Source: CAIYPH01 sp043744375 (lineage in GTDB: Bacteria > Pseudomonadota > Alphaproteobacteria > Acetobacterales > Acetobacteraceae). Taken from it: a stretch of DNA of 12,621 nt. Both the position numbers and the translations under genes were made by a program. The stretch is from contig JAYTUU010000003.1 in assembly GCA_043744375.1 (NCBI GenBank), forward strand, positions 1 to 12,621. Direction: 5' to 3'. Positions 1 through 7,392 of this stretch are shown here, piece after piece (position 1 is the stretch's first letter; every line of letters starts with the position of its first letter). Below the pieces are notes generated by a model that was not told where the DNA came from, did no database searches, and was given only the letters and a program-made list of their open reading frames with translations.

Positions 1-10
1 GGCCAGTGGC

Positions 11-179
11 CCTTGGAACCCCGGACTGCTCGCGGCTGGACGGACGGCCTTCGGTGAGCCCCGCGATCTCGCCGCATTCACTGGCGAAGCCCAAACTCCC
101 GCGCGATCGCAATGCGGTCCGAGATGTCCATTGCCTGCGGCGCAAGCAGTCGGGGGGATCAAAGGGGCGTGCCCCTTTG
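11..179. repeat. Mosaic palindromic intergenic repeat downstream of dnaE (copy A)
   Basis: This non-coding stretch lies 3' of dnaE (which ends at 283) and shares several blocks with the proS-lolC gap at 7147-7392. The left block (about 11-55, containing GGACTGCTCGCGGCTGGA) closely matches 7191-7235. On the opposite strand, 125-179 carries the same TTTGATCCC...GACTGCTTGCG module in inverted orientation, followed by CCGCAGGCAAT, which recurs exactly at 7260-7270. TGGGCTTCGCCA is also shared (reverse strand near 81-92; plus strand near 7316-7327). The arrangement looks like a REP/BIME-type element family scattered between genes. No transposase or convincing ORF is present; predicted proteins here are low-complexity Arg/Gly/Pro shadows. 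The blocks are seen directly; their genome-wide copy number is inferred. Confidence 0.6.
160..179. other. Perfect 9-bp stem hairpin, possible dnaE transcript end
   Basis: CAAAGGGGC and GCCCCTTTG flank a 2-nt centre, giving a perfect inverted repeat about 100 nt past the dnaE stop codon. It could form the 3' end of the dnaE mRNA, but on the minus strand it is followed by ATCCCC rather than a U-tract, so it is not a standard Rho-independent terminator. It is probably the hairpin unit of the intergenic repeat family, serving at most as an RNA-stabilising structure. Confidence 0.5.
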
Positions 180-282
180 CCGCCGGAGGCGCGCTGCGCA
201 CGACGCGCGCGCGATGGCGGTCACCTGGACCACGCCGTAGGCGACGAGGGCGATGGCGCGGGCTCGCGTGGAAGGCCCGGCT

Positions 283-3200
283 TCAGGTGTCTTCGATCCG
301 ATCGATGCCAGGCAGGATCTTCATCGCCTGGGCGAGGCGGGGGGTGATGTTGAAACCGCCGGGGAGGGTGATTTCGACATCCTGTTCGGCATCGAGGCGG
401 GGGATGAGGACGACGCGACCCCTGCCCTTCCCTTCGCGGTCAAGCAAGGCGCGGATGTGCGGCACGGTTTCGGTTTTCTGGAGCCAGATGCGCATGCCCT
501 GGCCGGCCTCGGCGGCGGCCTGGTCGAGAGGGGCGACATCCTGCGCGGTGAGCCGGAGGGCTTCGCCCTCAAGGCGGATATCCGCAGTGACCAGCACGGA
601 GTTTCCGGTGGCAAGCATTTCACGTGAGCGGCTCAGGACTTCGCTGAAGAAGGTGACTTCGTAGCTGCCGCCCGCGTCGGACAGGCGGACCCAGGCCATG
701 CGGCTGCCGGTGCGGGTGATGCGTTCCTTGCTGTTGACGACGACGCCGGCGAGGCGAATACGGGCGGGGCCCTTCTGGGCGTAGGCTTCGAGCTGGCTGG
801 AGACGAGGGCGCCGAGGCGCTTGAGGGTGGTGCCGTAGGCGTCGAGTGGGTGGCCGGTGAGATGGAAGCCGATCGCTTCAGACTCGAATCCGAGACGATC
901 GAGCGACTCCCATTCGGGGATATTGGGCAGGCGAAGTGCCTCGGGCTTTCCTGTGCCGCCGAAAAGTCCGGCCTGGCCGCTATCCTTTTCCTCGGCGGTG
1001 GCCTGGGCGCGGCGCAGAATTGTTTCGGCCGCGCCGAAGACGCGGGCGCGGATGGGTTCGAGGCTGTCGAAGCCGCCGGCGCGGGCGAGATTTTCGATCT
1101 GCGAGCGGGCGATTTGTCGCGGGTCGACGCGGGCCGCGAAGTCGGCAAGATCGGCGAAGGGCTTGCCAGCGCGGGCGGCGACGAGGGCCTGCATGGCGGA
1201 GACGCCGACTTTCTTCACCGCGGCGAGGGCGTAACGAATGCAGCGTTTGCCGTGCTCGTCGTGTTCGAGCGAGAAGTCGGCTTCGGAACGGTTGACATCG
1301 GGCGGGAGGATGCGGACGCCCATGCGGCTGGCTTCCTGGCGCAGAGCCGCGAGCTTGTCGGTGTTGCTGATGCCCAGCGACATGCAGGCGGCGAGGAACG
1401 CCTGGGGGTGGTTGGCTTTCAGGTAGGCCGTCTGGTAGGCGAGCAGGGCGTATGGCGCCGCGTGGCACTTGTTGAAGCCATAATCGGCGAACTTTGCCAT
1501 CAGGTCGAAAATATCGGAGGCCTTGGCGGCGGGGATGCCGCGTTCGGTGGCGCCATCGCAGAAGATTTGCCGTTGCGCTTCCATCTCGCTCTGGATCTTC
1601 TTGCCCATGGCGCGGCGCAGCAGGTCGGCAGCACCCAGACTGTAGCCGGCGAGGGTCTGGGCGATCTGCATCACCTGTTCCTGGTAGACTATGATGCCGT
1701 AGGTTTCTTCAAGGATGGCGTGGATGGCCGGGTGCGGAGCTTCCCATTTCTCGCCGTGTTTGCGCTGGCAATAGGCGGGGATGCTGGCCATCGGGCCGGG
1801 ACGGTAGAGGGCGACGGCGGCGATGAGGTCTTCGAAACGGTCGGGGCGCATCTGGCGCAGGACGTCGCGCATGCCCTGGCCTTCAAGCTGGAAGACGCCG
1901 GCGGCATCGGCACGTTGCAGCATTTCATAGGTCTTGGGGTCGTCGAGCGGCAGGGTGGGGAGGTCGATGGTGATGCCTTCCCGGGCCAGGAAGCCGACCG
2001 CGCGTTGCAGGATGGTCAGCGTTGTCAGGCCGAGGAAGTCGAATTTCACCAGGCCGGCCTGCTCGACGTATTTCATCGAGTATTGCGTCACGAGCGCATC
2101 GGATTTGACGTCGCGATAGACCGGAACCATTTCGGTCAGCTTGCGATCGCCGATGACCAATCCTGCGGCATGGGTGCTGGCGTGGCGGTAGAGGCCCTCG
2201 ATCTGCAGGGCGATTTCCATCAGCCGGGCAATGGCTTCGTCATCGGTGCGCAGCTGTTGCAGCTTGGGCTCGCCGTCGATCGCCTGTTGCAACGTGACCG
2301 GCTTGGCGGGGTTGTTGGGGATCAGTTCAGCGACGCGGTTGACCTGGCCGTAGGGCAGGCCGAGGACGCGGCCGACGTCACGGATGGCGGCACGGGCTTG
2401 CAGTTTGCCGAAGGTGATGATGCCGGCGACGCGGTCCGCGCCGTATTCGCGGCGCACATAGGCGATCACCTCGTCGCGGCGTTCCTGGCAGAAATCGATG
2501 TCGAAATCCGGCATCGAGACGCGTTCGGGGTTGAGGAACCGTTCGAATAGCAGATTGAATTGCAGTGGGTCGATATCGGTGATGGTGAGTGCCCAGGCGG
2601 CGACGGAGCCCGCACCCGAGCCGCGGCCGGGGCCGACGGGGATGCCTTGCGCTTTCGCCCATTGGATGAAGTCCGCAACGATGAGGAAGTAGCCGGGGAA
2701 GCCCATGCTGGCGATGACGCCGAGTTCGAATTCGAGACGGTCGCGGTATTTCCCGCGGGTTTCGGCGTCGGCGCCGATCGCGTCCATGCGGGCGTCGAGG
2801 CCGGTGGCGGCCATGGCGCGGACGGTCTCGTCCTCGGTGCTGCCGGGGTGGACCTTTGGGCAAACCGGCAGCAAGGGCTTTCGCGACTCAGCCATGATGG
2901 CGCAGCTGCGCGCTATGGCCAGCGTGTTGTCGCAGGCTTCGGGGAGATCGGCGAAGAGGGTGCGCATGGCCTTGGCGGGCTTGAACCAGTGCTCGGGAGT
3001 GACGCGGCGGCGGTCGCGTTCGGAGAGCATCCGGCTTTCGGCGATGCAGAGCAGGGCGTCGTGCGCCTCGTGCATTTCGCGCTTGGCGAAGAAGCAGTCG
3101 TTGGTGGCGACGAGGGGCAGGCCGTGGCGGTCGGCCAGCGCGATCAGGCCCGGTTCGATGGCGCGTTCGATGGGCAGGCCGTGGCGGTGGATTTCTACCA

Positions 3201-3702
3201 CTGTGCGGCCGGCGAAGGCCTCGGCGAGGCGGGCGAGGAGGGTTTCGGCGTCGGACTTCTGGCCCTCGGCGAGGAGGCGGGCGAGCGGGCCGGTGGTGCC
3301 GCCAGTGAGGAGGAAGAGGCCCTCGGCGTGGGCGCAGAGGTTGTCGAGCGTGAGTTGCGGCTTGAGGCCGGGGTCGGTTTCGAGGAAGCCGGCGGAGGAA
3401 AGGCGCTGGAGGTTGGCGAAGCCGGCGGCGTTCTGGGCGAGCAGGACGATGGGGTCGGGTGCCAGGCGGATATTGTCGGGCCGTGCGAGGGCGACCTGGC
3501 AGCCGATGATCGGCTGGACGCCCTTGGCGGTGCAGGCCTGGCTGAATTCGAGGGCGCCGAAGAGGTTGGCGGTGTCGGTGATGGCGACGGCGGGCATCCG
3601 CGCCTCAAAAGCGAGGGCGGCGATCGTGTCGGCCTTGATGGCGCCTTCGCTCAGCGAATAGCTGGAGTGGACGCGCAGGTGAATGAAGTCGGCGTGGGGC
3701 AT
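283..3702 (-). CDS. dnaE: DNA polymerase III alpha subunit (replicative polymerase)
   Basis: This gene encodes the catalytic subunit of the chromosomal replicase, which extends DNA 5' to 3' in the cytoplasmic replisome. The 1139-aa product has the DnaE1 layout. An N-terminal PHP domain begins HLRVHSSYS (residues 8-16); the Arg in the usual HxH motif suggests a PHP that has lost metal binding, as in E. coli. The polymerase core carries PDFDIDF (398-404) and VKFDFLG (552-558), giving the catalytic triad D401, D403 and D555, the same numbers as in E. coli. A helix-hairpin-helix region, a QAGLF beta-clamp-binding motif (910-914) and a C-terminal OB-fold region (about 990-1070) follow. Length and clamp motif favour DnaE1 over the error-prone DnaE2. 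The ATG at 3702 gives the expected MPHADFIHLRVH start; no strong Shine-Dalgarno is visible. It normally follows lolD in related genomes, but here the restriction-modification pair lies between, so it needs its own promoter. Confidence 0.97.
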   Translation of the reverse strand: MPHADFIHLRVHSSYSLSEGAIKADTIAALAFEARMPAVAITDTANLFGALEFSQACTAKGVQPIIGCQVALARPDNIRLAPDPIVLLAQNAAGFANLQRLSSAGFLETDPGLKPQLTLDNLCAHAEGLFLLTGGTTGPLARLLAEGQKSDAETLLARLAEAFAGRTVVEIHRHGLPIERAIEPGLIALADRHGLPLVATNDCFFAKREMHEAHDALLCIAESRMLSERDRRRVTPEHWFKPAKAMRTLFADLPEACDNTLAIARSCAIMAESRKPLLPVCPKVHPGSTEDETVRAMAATGLDARMDAIGADAETRGKYRDRLEFELGVIASMGFPGYFLIVADFIQWAKAQGIPVGPGRGSGAGSVAAWALTITDIDPLQFNLLFERFLNPERVSMPDFDIDFCQERRDEVIAYVRREYGADRVAGIITFGKLQARAAIRDVGRVLGLPYGQVNRVAELIPNNPAKPVTLQQAIDGEPKLQQLRTDDEAIARLMEIALQIEGLYRHASTHAAGLVIGDRKLTEMVPVYRDVKSDALVTQYSMKYVEQAGLVKFDFLGLTTLTILQRAVGFLAREGITIDLPTLPLDDPKTYEMLQRADAAGVFQLEGQGMRDVLRQMRPDRFEDLIAAVALYRPGPMASIPAYCQRKHGEKWEAPHPAIHAILEETYGIIVYQEQVMQIAQTLAGYSLGAADLLRRAMGKKIQSEMEAQRQIFCDGATERGIPAAKASDIFDLMAKFADYGFNKCHAAPYALLAYQTAYLKANHPQAFLAACMSLGISNTDKLAALRQEASRMGVRILPPDVNRSEADFSLEHDEHGKRCIRYALAAVKKVGVSAMQALVAARAGKPFADLADFAARVDPRQIARSQIENLARAGGFDSLEPIRARVFGAAETILRRAQATAEEKDSGQAGLFGGTGKPEALRLPNIPEWESLDRLGFESEAIGFHLTGHPLDAYGTTLKRLGALVSSQLEAYAQKGPARIRLAGVVVNSKERITRTGSRMAWVRLSDAGGSYEVTFFSEVLSRSREMLATGNSVLVTADIRLEGEALRLTAQDVAPLDQAAAEAGQGMRIWLQKTETVPHIRALLDREGKGRGRVVLIPRLDAEQDVEITLPGGFNITPRLAQAMKILPGIDRIEDT

Positions 3703-3815
3703 GGGGGGACTCGGTGTGGCCTGGGGCTGGGAGGCTATAGGTGGGCGTTGGCGGGCGTGGAGGCAATCGCGGGAATTCGCTGGATCCGACTCCCTCCAAG
3801 GTGGAATCGTTCGAC
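3703..3815. promoter_or_regulatory. Divergent intergenic region, dnaE / restriction endonuclease
   Basis: These 113 nt separate the divergent starts of dnaE (minus, ATG at 3702) and the endonuclease (plus, ATG at 3816), so both promoters should lie here or just inside the neighbouring gene. On the minus strand TATAGC (3739 to 3734) could be a -10 box for dnaE, but no good -35 stands at the right distance. On the plus strand AAGGTGGA (3799-3806) could act as a weak ribosome-binding site for the endonuclease. Specific promoter calls are not secure; the assignment rests mainly on gene orientation. Confidence 0.4.
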
Positions 3816-4499
3816 ATGTCCACGATGCATCTTGTCCCGGAAGATATCCGGCGTCTCTACCATGTGAATGAGTGGCGAAACGCGGCGGGCGTACTCACCA
3901 CCGCGTGTCCTCGTGAGTGGGCCGATATCCTCGATGTGCTCCGGGGATTCCGCCTTCTGCGCTCCGAAGTGGAGGTTGGCGGCGGGAATCGTTCGTTGAT
4001 TTCGCGTCGGATCGACGGCGCCTTTTACGCGAAAGGGTGGATCGAGAAGGATTTCAAAACGGCCTTTGTCGTTGATGACGACAGGATCGAGAGCCCGACC
4101 CATGCTGTCGATTGCTACCGAAGTGGTGTTGCCCTTGAGGTCGAATGGAACAACAAGGATCCGTTTTTTGACCGCGACCTGAACAATTTCAGGCTCCTGT
4201 TCGATCTGCGGGCGATTCAGGTCGGCATCGTCATTACGCGAGCGACGGAACTGCAAGGCATTTTCAAGTCGCTCGGGAAAGGCTCATCCTATGGTGCTGC
4301 GACGACGCATCATGAGAAGCTGTTGCCGCGACTGGAAGGGGGCGGGGGCGGAGGATGCCCGGTGCTGACATTCGCGATCACGCCGGCTCTGTATGAGGAT
4401 GATGGCGATGACGCCGTGGCCATCGCAAAATTGGCGCAAGCGAACGTCCGGGCGGAAGCCAAACGGAAAGGCGTGCGACTTGACGAAGAGGATGAGTAG
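3816..4499 (+). CDS. BglII/BstYI-family type II restriction endonuclease
   Basis: This is a probable type II restriction enzyme that cuts a short palindromic DNA site left unmodified by its partner methyltransferase. The 227-aa product is close to the length of BglII (223 aa). The core VDCYRSGVALEVEWNNKD (98-115) gives a PD-(D/E)XK-like set D99, E108 and E110; the D-9-E-2 spacing equals that of BglII (D84, E93, Q95), with Glu rather than Gln at the third position, as in BamHI. The following DPFFDRDLNNFRLLFDL (115-131) is highly typical of the family. A Gly-rich run (175-180) precedes the CPVLTFAI strand, and the tail is acidic. An upstream in-frame GTG at 3741 would add 25 unrelated residues, so I chose the ATG at 3816, preceded by AAGGTGGA; the ATG at 3825 is an alternative. 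GC is low for the window (29 of 60 at 4021-4080). The stop TAG touches the stop of the convergent methyltransferase gene. Family assignment is confident; the recognition site is not known. Confidence 0.88.
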   Translation: MSTMHLVPEDIRRLYHVNEWRNAAGVLTTACPREWADILDVLRGFRLLRSEVEVGGGNRSLISRRIDGAFYAKGWIEKDFKTAFVVDDDRIESPTHAVDCYRSGVALEVEWNNKDPFFDRDLNNFRLLFDLRAIQVGIVITRATELQGIFKSLGKGSSYGAATTHHEKLLPRLEGGGGGGCPVLTFAITPALYEDDGDDAVAIAKLAQANVRAEAKRKGVRLDEEDE

Positions 4500-5168
4500 T
4501 CAGTCCGCAGACGGAAGAGGGCGGTCCGTTCCGCTGTTATGCCGATATGTCGGCCATGAAGGTGTGTAGCCGGTCGCCTGATCACCCCAGCAGGTCCATC
4601 CGGGACGTGAGCCGCGCGCGAAGAGTTCAAGCCGATCGCCGGGCGAACATGCCTCGATGATGGGGTATATTTCGTCGGGCTTGCGGGAATGCTCGCGCTT
4701 GCGCGTGCCGAGATAGTTCACCTGCCGGCGGCCGGGCGCCAGCGTTCGGGCATGCTTGCCGCGAACACCAAAGAGAATGATCTCGGTCACGTTGCGAAAA
4801 TAGAAGCCGACACCGCGGCCATCGCTGCCGCCATCCTTGCGCAGCTTGTGCCAGATGACGTTGGATTTGTAGGTGAAGCCCCATGCCTTCATGACCGACA
4901 GGCCCTCGGGGAGCAGGGCGTTGGGGATCCAGAGATAGAGATGGGCGGTATCCGCCGAGACCTCCGCGACAGGTAGCCCGGCAATGTCCTTGAGCGTCAT
5001 TGTTGCATAGCGGCTTAGGCGCTTGTGTTCGGGAGCAATTTTCCCGGTGCTGTTCTGGAACTGCCAGGGGGGATCCGCAAGAATCGTTGCAAAACGTCGC
5101 CCGGCGGCAACCCGGCGAAGGTCGTCGGCCGCGTCGAGCGCAATCGGGGTCGGGAAGGTGTTCAACAT
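4500..5168 (-). CDS. MT-A70-family adenine-N6 DNA methyltransferase (modification partner)
   Basis: This is a SAM-dependent methyltransferase, predicted to methylate adenine N6 in the target site of the adjacent endonuclease and so protect host DNA. The 222-aa protein carries the catalytic DPPW at residues 32-35 in the context ATILADPPWQF. MT-A70 features follow: LYLWIPNALLPEGL (77-90), KSNVIWHK (101-108), FRNVTEIILFGVRGK (124-138), and the C-terminal block HSRKPDEIYPIIE (160-172) with GDRLELFAR (177-185) and RPGWTCWG (188-195). The ATG at 5168 is the first usable start after an in-frame stop; no strong ribosome-binding site is visible. It lies 54 nt downstream of lolD on the same strand, so it may be read partly from the lolCD transcript. 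Its stop codon (4502 to 4500) directly abuts the endonuclease stop. RNA methylation, also known for MT-A70 proteins, is much less likely given the endonuclease neighbour. Confidence 0.88.
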   Translation of the reverse strand: MLNTFPTPIALDAADDLRRVAAGRRFATILADPPWQFQNSTGKIAPEHKRLSRYATMTLKDIAGLPVAEVSADTAHLYLWIPNALLPEGLSVMKAWGFTYKSNVIWHKLRKDGGSDGRGVGFYFRNVTEIILFGVRGKHARTLAPGRRQVNYLGTRKREHSRKPDEIYPIIEACSPGDRLELFARGSRPGWTCWGDQATGYTPSWPTYRHNSGTDRPLPSAD

Positions 5169-5182
5169 TTGTTTGAGTGGAC

Positions 5183-5196
5183 CACAGATCGCTGTG
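5183..5196. promoter_or_regulatory. Small palindrome in the methyltransferase leader
   Basis: CACAG and CTGTG flank ATCG, 15 nt upstream of the methyltransferase ATG. The centre contains GATC. A second imperfect dyad, CACCC (5203-5207) with GGGTG (5216-5220), lies between it and the lolD stop. Either could be an operator for self-control of the methyltransferase or a weak 3' structure of lolD. Arms of 5 bp are short and may arise by chance. Confidence 0.25.
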
Positions 5197-5222
5197 ATTC
5201 GTCACCCGTATTCCAGGGTGCG

Positions 5223-5892
<670 letters not shown>

Positions 5893-5900
<8 letters not shown>

Positions 5901-7146
5901 GGCGCAGGGCCTCGACGGGGTCGGTGCGGGCGGCGCGCCAGCTTGGGTAGATGGTGGCGAGGAGGGAGAGGATCAGGCCGAGGCCGACGACGCGGATGAC
6001 GTCGTCCCAGTCGATGGTGTTGGGGAGGGCGGTGAGGAGGAAGGCGCCGGAGTCGAAAACGGGGCCGCCGGTGAGGCGTTCGACGCTCGCCTGGATGAAG
6101 GCGATGTTGTGGACGAAGACGATGCCCATCAGCGTGCCGATCAGCGTGCCGCTAACGCCGACGAAGGCGCCGCACATCAGGAAAATCCGCAGGATGGCGC
6201 CGGCGGGGGCACCGATGGTGCGCAGGACGGCGATGTCGGCGGTTTTGTCCTTCACGAGCATGATGAGGGAGGAGACGACGTTGAAGGCGGCGACCAGGAC
6301 GATCATGCCGAGCACGATGAACATCGTGTGCTTCTGGACTTGCAGGATGCCGATGATCTGGTCGTTGGCGTGGCGCCAGTCGCGCATCAGCAGCGTGCGG
6401 CCGGCGAGGAGGGTGGTGAGGCGCGGGGCGAGGGCTTCGACACGGGCGGGGTCGGCGACGCGGATCTGGTAGCCGGTGATGGCGTCGGGCTTCTGGAAGA
6501 AGATTTGCGCCATCGCCAGCGGGAGGAAGACAACGCCGTTGTTGTAGTCGGACAGACCGGCATCGAACACGGCGGCAACCCGGAAGGCGCGGACGCGGGG
6601 GACGACGCCGAACGCGGTGGCGGCGCCCTGGGGGGAGATCAGGGTGATCAGGCTGCCCGGCGCCAGGCGGTAGGCGGTGGCGAGGCCGCGGCCGATGACG
6701 ATGGCGTTGTCGCCGGTGAAGGCGTCGAGGCTGCCGGCGATGATGTGGTCGGCGATGGCGGCGACGGCGCGGAGGTCGTCGTTGGTGACGCCGCGGACGA
6801 GGGCGCCGCGGGCGCCGCCACGATCGACGGAGACGAGGGCCTGGCCATCGAGCACGGGAAGGACGGCGGTGACGCCCGGGGTGGCGCGCAAGGCGGCGGT
6901 GAGGGGTTCGTGGCGGTCGATCTTCTCGCCGGCATAGGCCTCGATGGAGATGTGGCCGGAGACGCCGAGAGCGCGGGCGACGAGCTCGGTCTGGAAGCCG
7001 CTCATCACGCTGGTCACCACGATCAGCGTGGCGACGCCTAGGGAGATGCCGACGAGGGAGAAAATCGCGATGATGGAGACGAAGCGCTCGCCTTTGCGGG
7101 CGCGGAGGTAGCGGGCGGCTACCGTGCGTTCGAAGGCGTTAAACAA
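5893..7146 (-). CDS. lolC: Lipoprotein-releasing system permease, LolC/LolE family
   Basis: This is the membrane partner of LolD, which extracts lipoproteins from the outer leaflet of the inner membrane. The 417-aa product has the family topology: TM1 at about 22-47, a large periplasmic domain (about 50-270), then three TM segments at about 275-298, 320-346 and 383-403. The N-terminus FNAFERTVAARYLRARKGE and C-terminus YPSWRAARTDPVEALRHG are typical. As only one permease is present, it probably works as a homodimer-like LolF-type unit; a second copy elsewhere in the genome cannot be excluded. I chose the TTG at 7146, giving M-FNAFERT, the standard start of the family. The frame stays open up to 7269, but that extra part translates the palindromic repeat and has no family resemblance. 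No convincing Shine-Dalgarno precedes the TTG, because the repeat ends only about 8 nt away. Confidence 0.93.
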
Positions 7147-7392
7147 GGCAAGGCGAGGGCTCTGCCCTCGACCCGCAAAGGGCCGAAAGGCCCTTTGATC
7201 CCGGGACTGCTTGCGGCTGGATCGGCAGCCTTCGGTTGGAACGCGCGTTCTTGCTGGCGCCGCAGGCAATCACGACCGCAACCCGCCGGACACAGTGTGC
7301 GGTTGCACTGGACTGTGGGCTTCGCCAAGAAAGTGTCGGGTTTCCAAAGGCCCTCGGCCTTTGGCGGGTCGAGGGCAGAGCCCTCGCCTTCC
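7147..7392. repeat. Inverted pair of double-hairpin repeats filling the proS-lolC gap (copy B)
   Basis: The whole 246-nt gap consists of repeat-family DNA. The left unit (7154-7197) has hairpin CGAGGGC-TCT-GCCCTCG (7154-7170), then a stem CAAAGGGCC / GGCCCTTTG closed by a GAAA tetraloop (7176-7197). The right unit (7344-7386) is the same design inverted: CCAAAGGCC-CTC-GGCCTTTGG (7344-7364) then CGAGGGC-AGA-GCCCTCG (7370-7386). The centre (7198-7343) shares blocks with copy A near dnaE. The right unit starts 6 nt past the proS stop and may serve as its transcript end; the left unit reaches almost to the lolC start. There is no U-tract typical of intrinsic terminators. Confidence 0.75.

Noticed and set aside
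850..2550. 566-aa open frame on the plus strand opposite dnaE
   Set aside because: It is antisense to a fully conserved dnaE. Long stop-free antisense frames are expected at this GC content, and its Gly/Ala/Val/Asp-rich product resembles no family.
3741..3815. Extended endonuclease start at GTG 3741
   Set aside because: The added 25 residues show no family resemblance and the ATG at 3816 has a possible ribosome-binding site and the better length.
2560..3867. 435-aa open frame on the plus strand over the 5' part of dnaE and into the endonuclease start
   Set aside because: Shadow of dnaE with low-complexity Gly/Glu/Ala-rich translation; the endonuclease in the neighbouring frame is the real gene.
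3735..4256. 173-aa open frame on the minus strand opposite the endonuclease
   Set aside because: Overlaps a well-supported endonuclease gene in antisense and shows no recognisable domain.
7147..7269. Extended N-terminus of LolC up to 7269
   Set aside because: The extension translates palindromic repeat DNA, is Arg/Ser/Pro-rich, and would put a non-family segment before the conserved FNAFERT start.
7147..7392. CRISPR array or insertion sequence in the proS-lolC gap
   Set aside because: There are only two inverted units, no regular direct repeats and spacers, and no transposase or cas gene.
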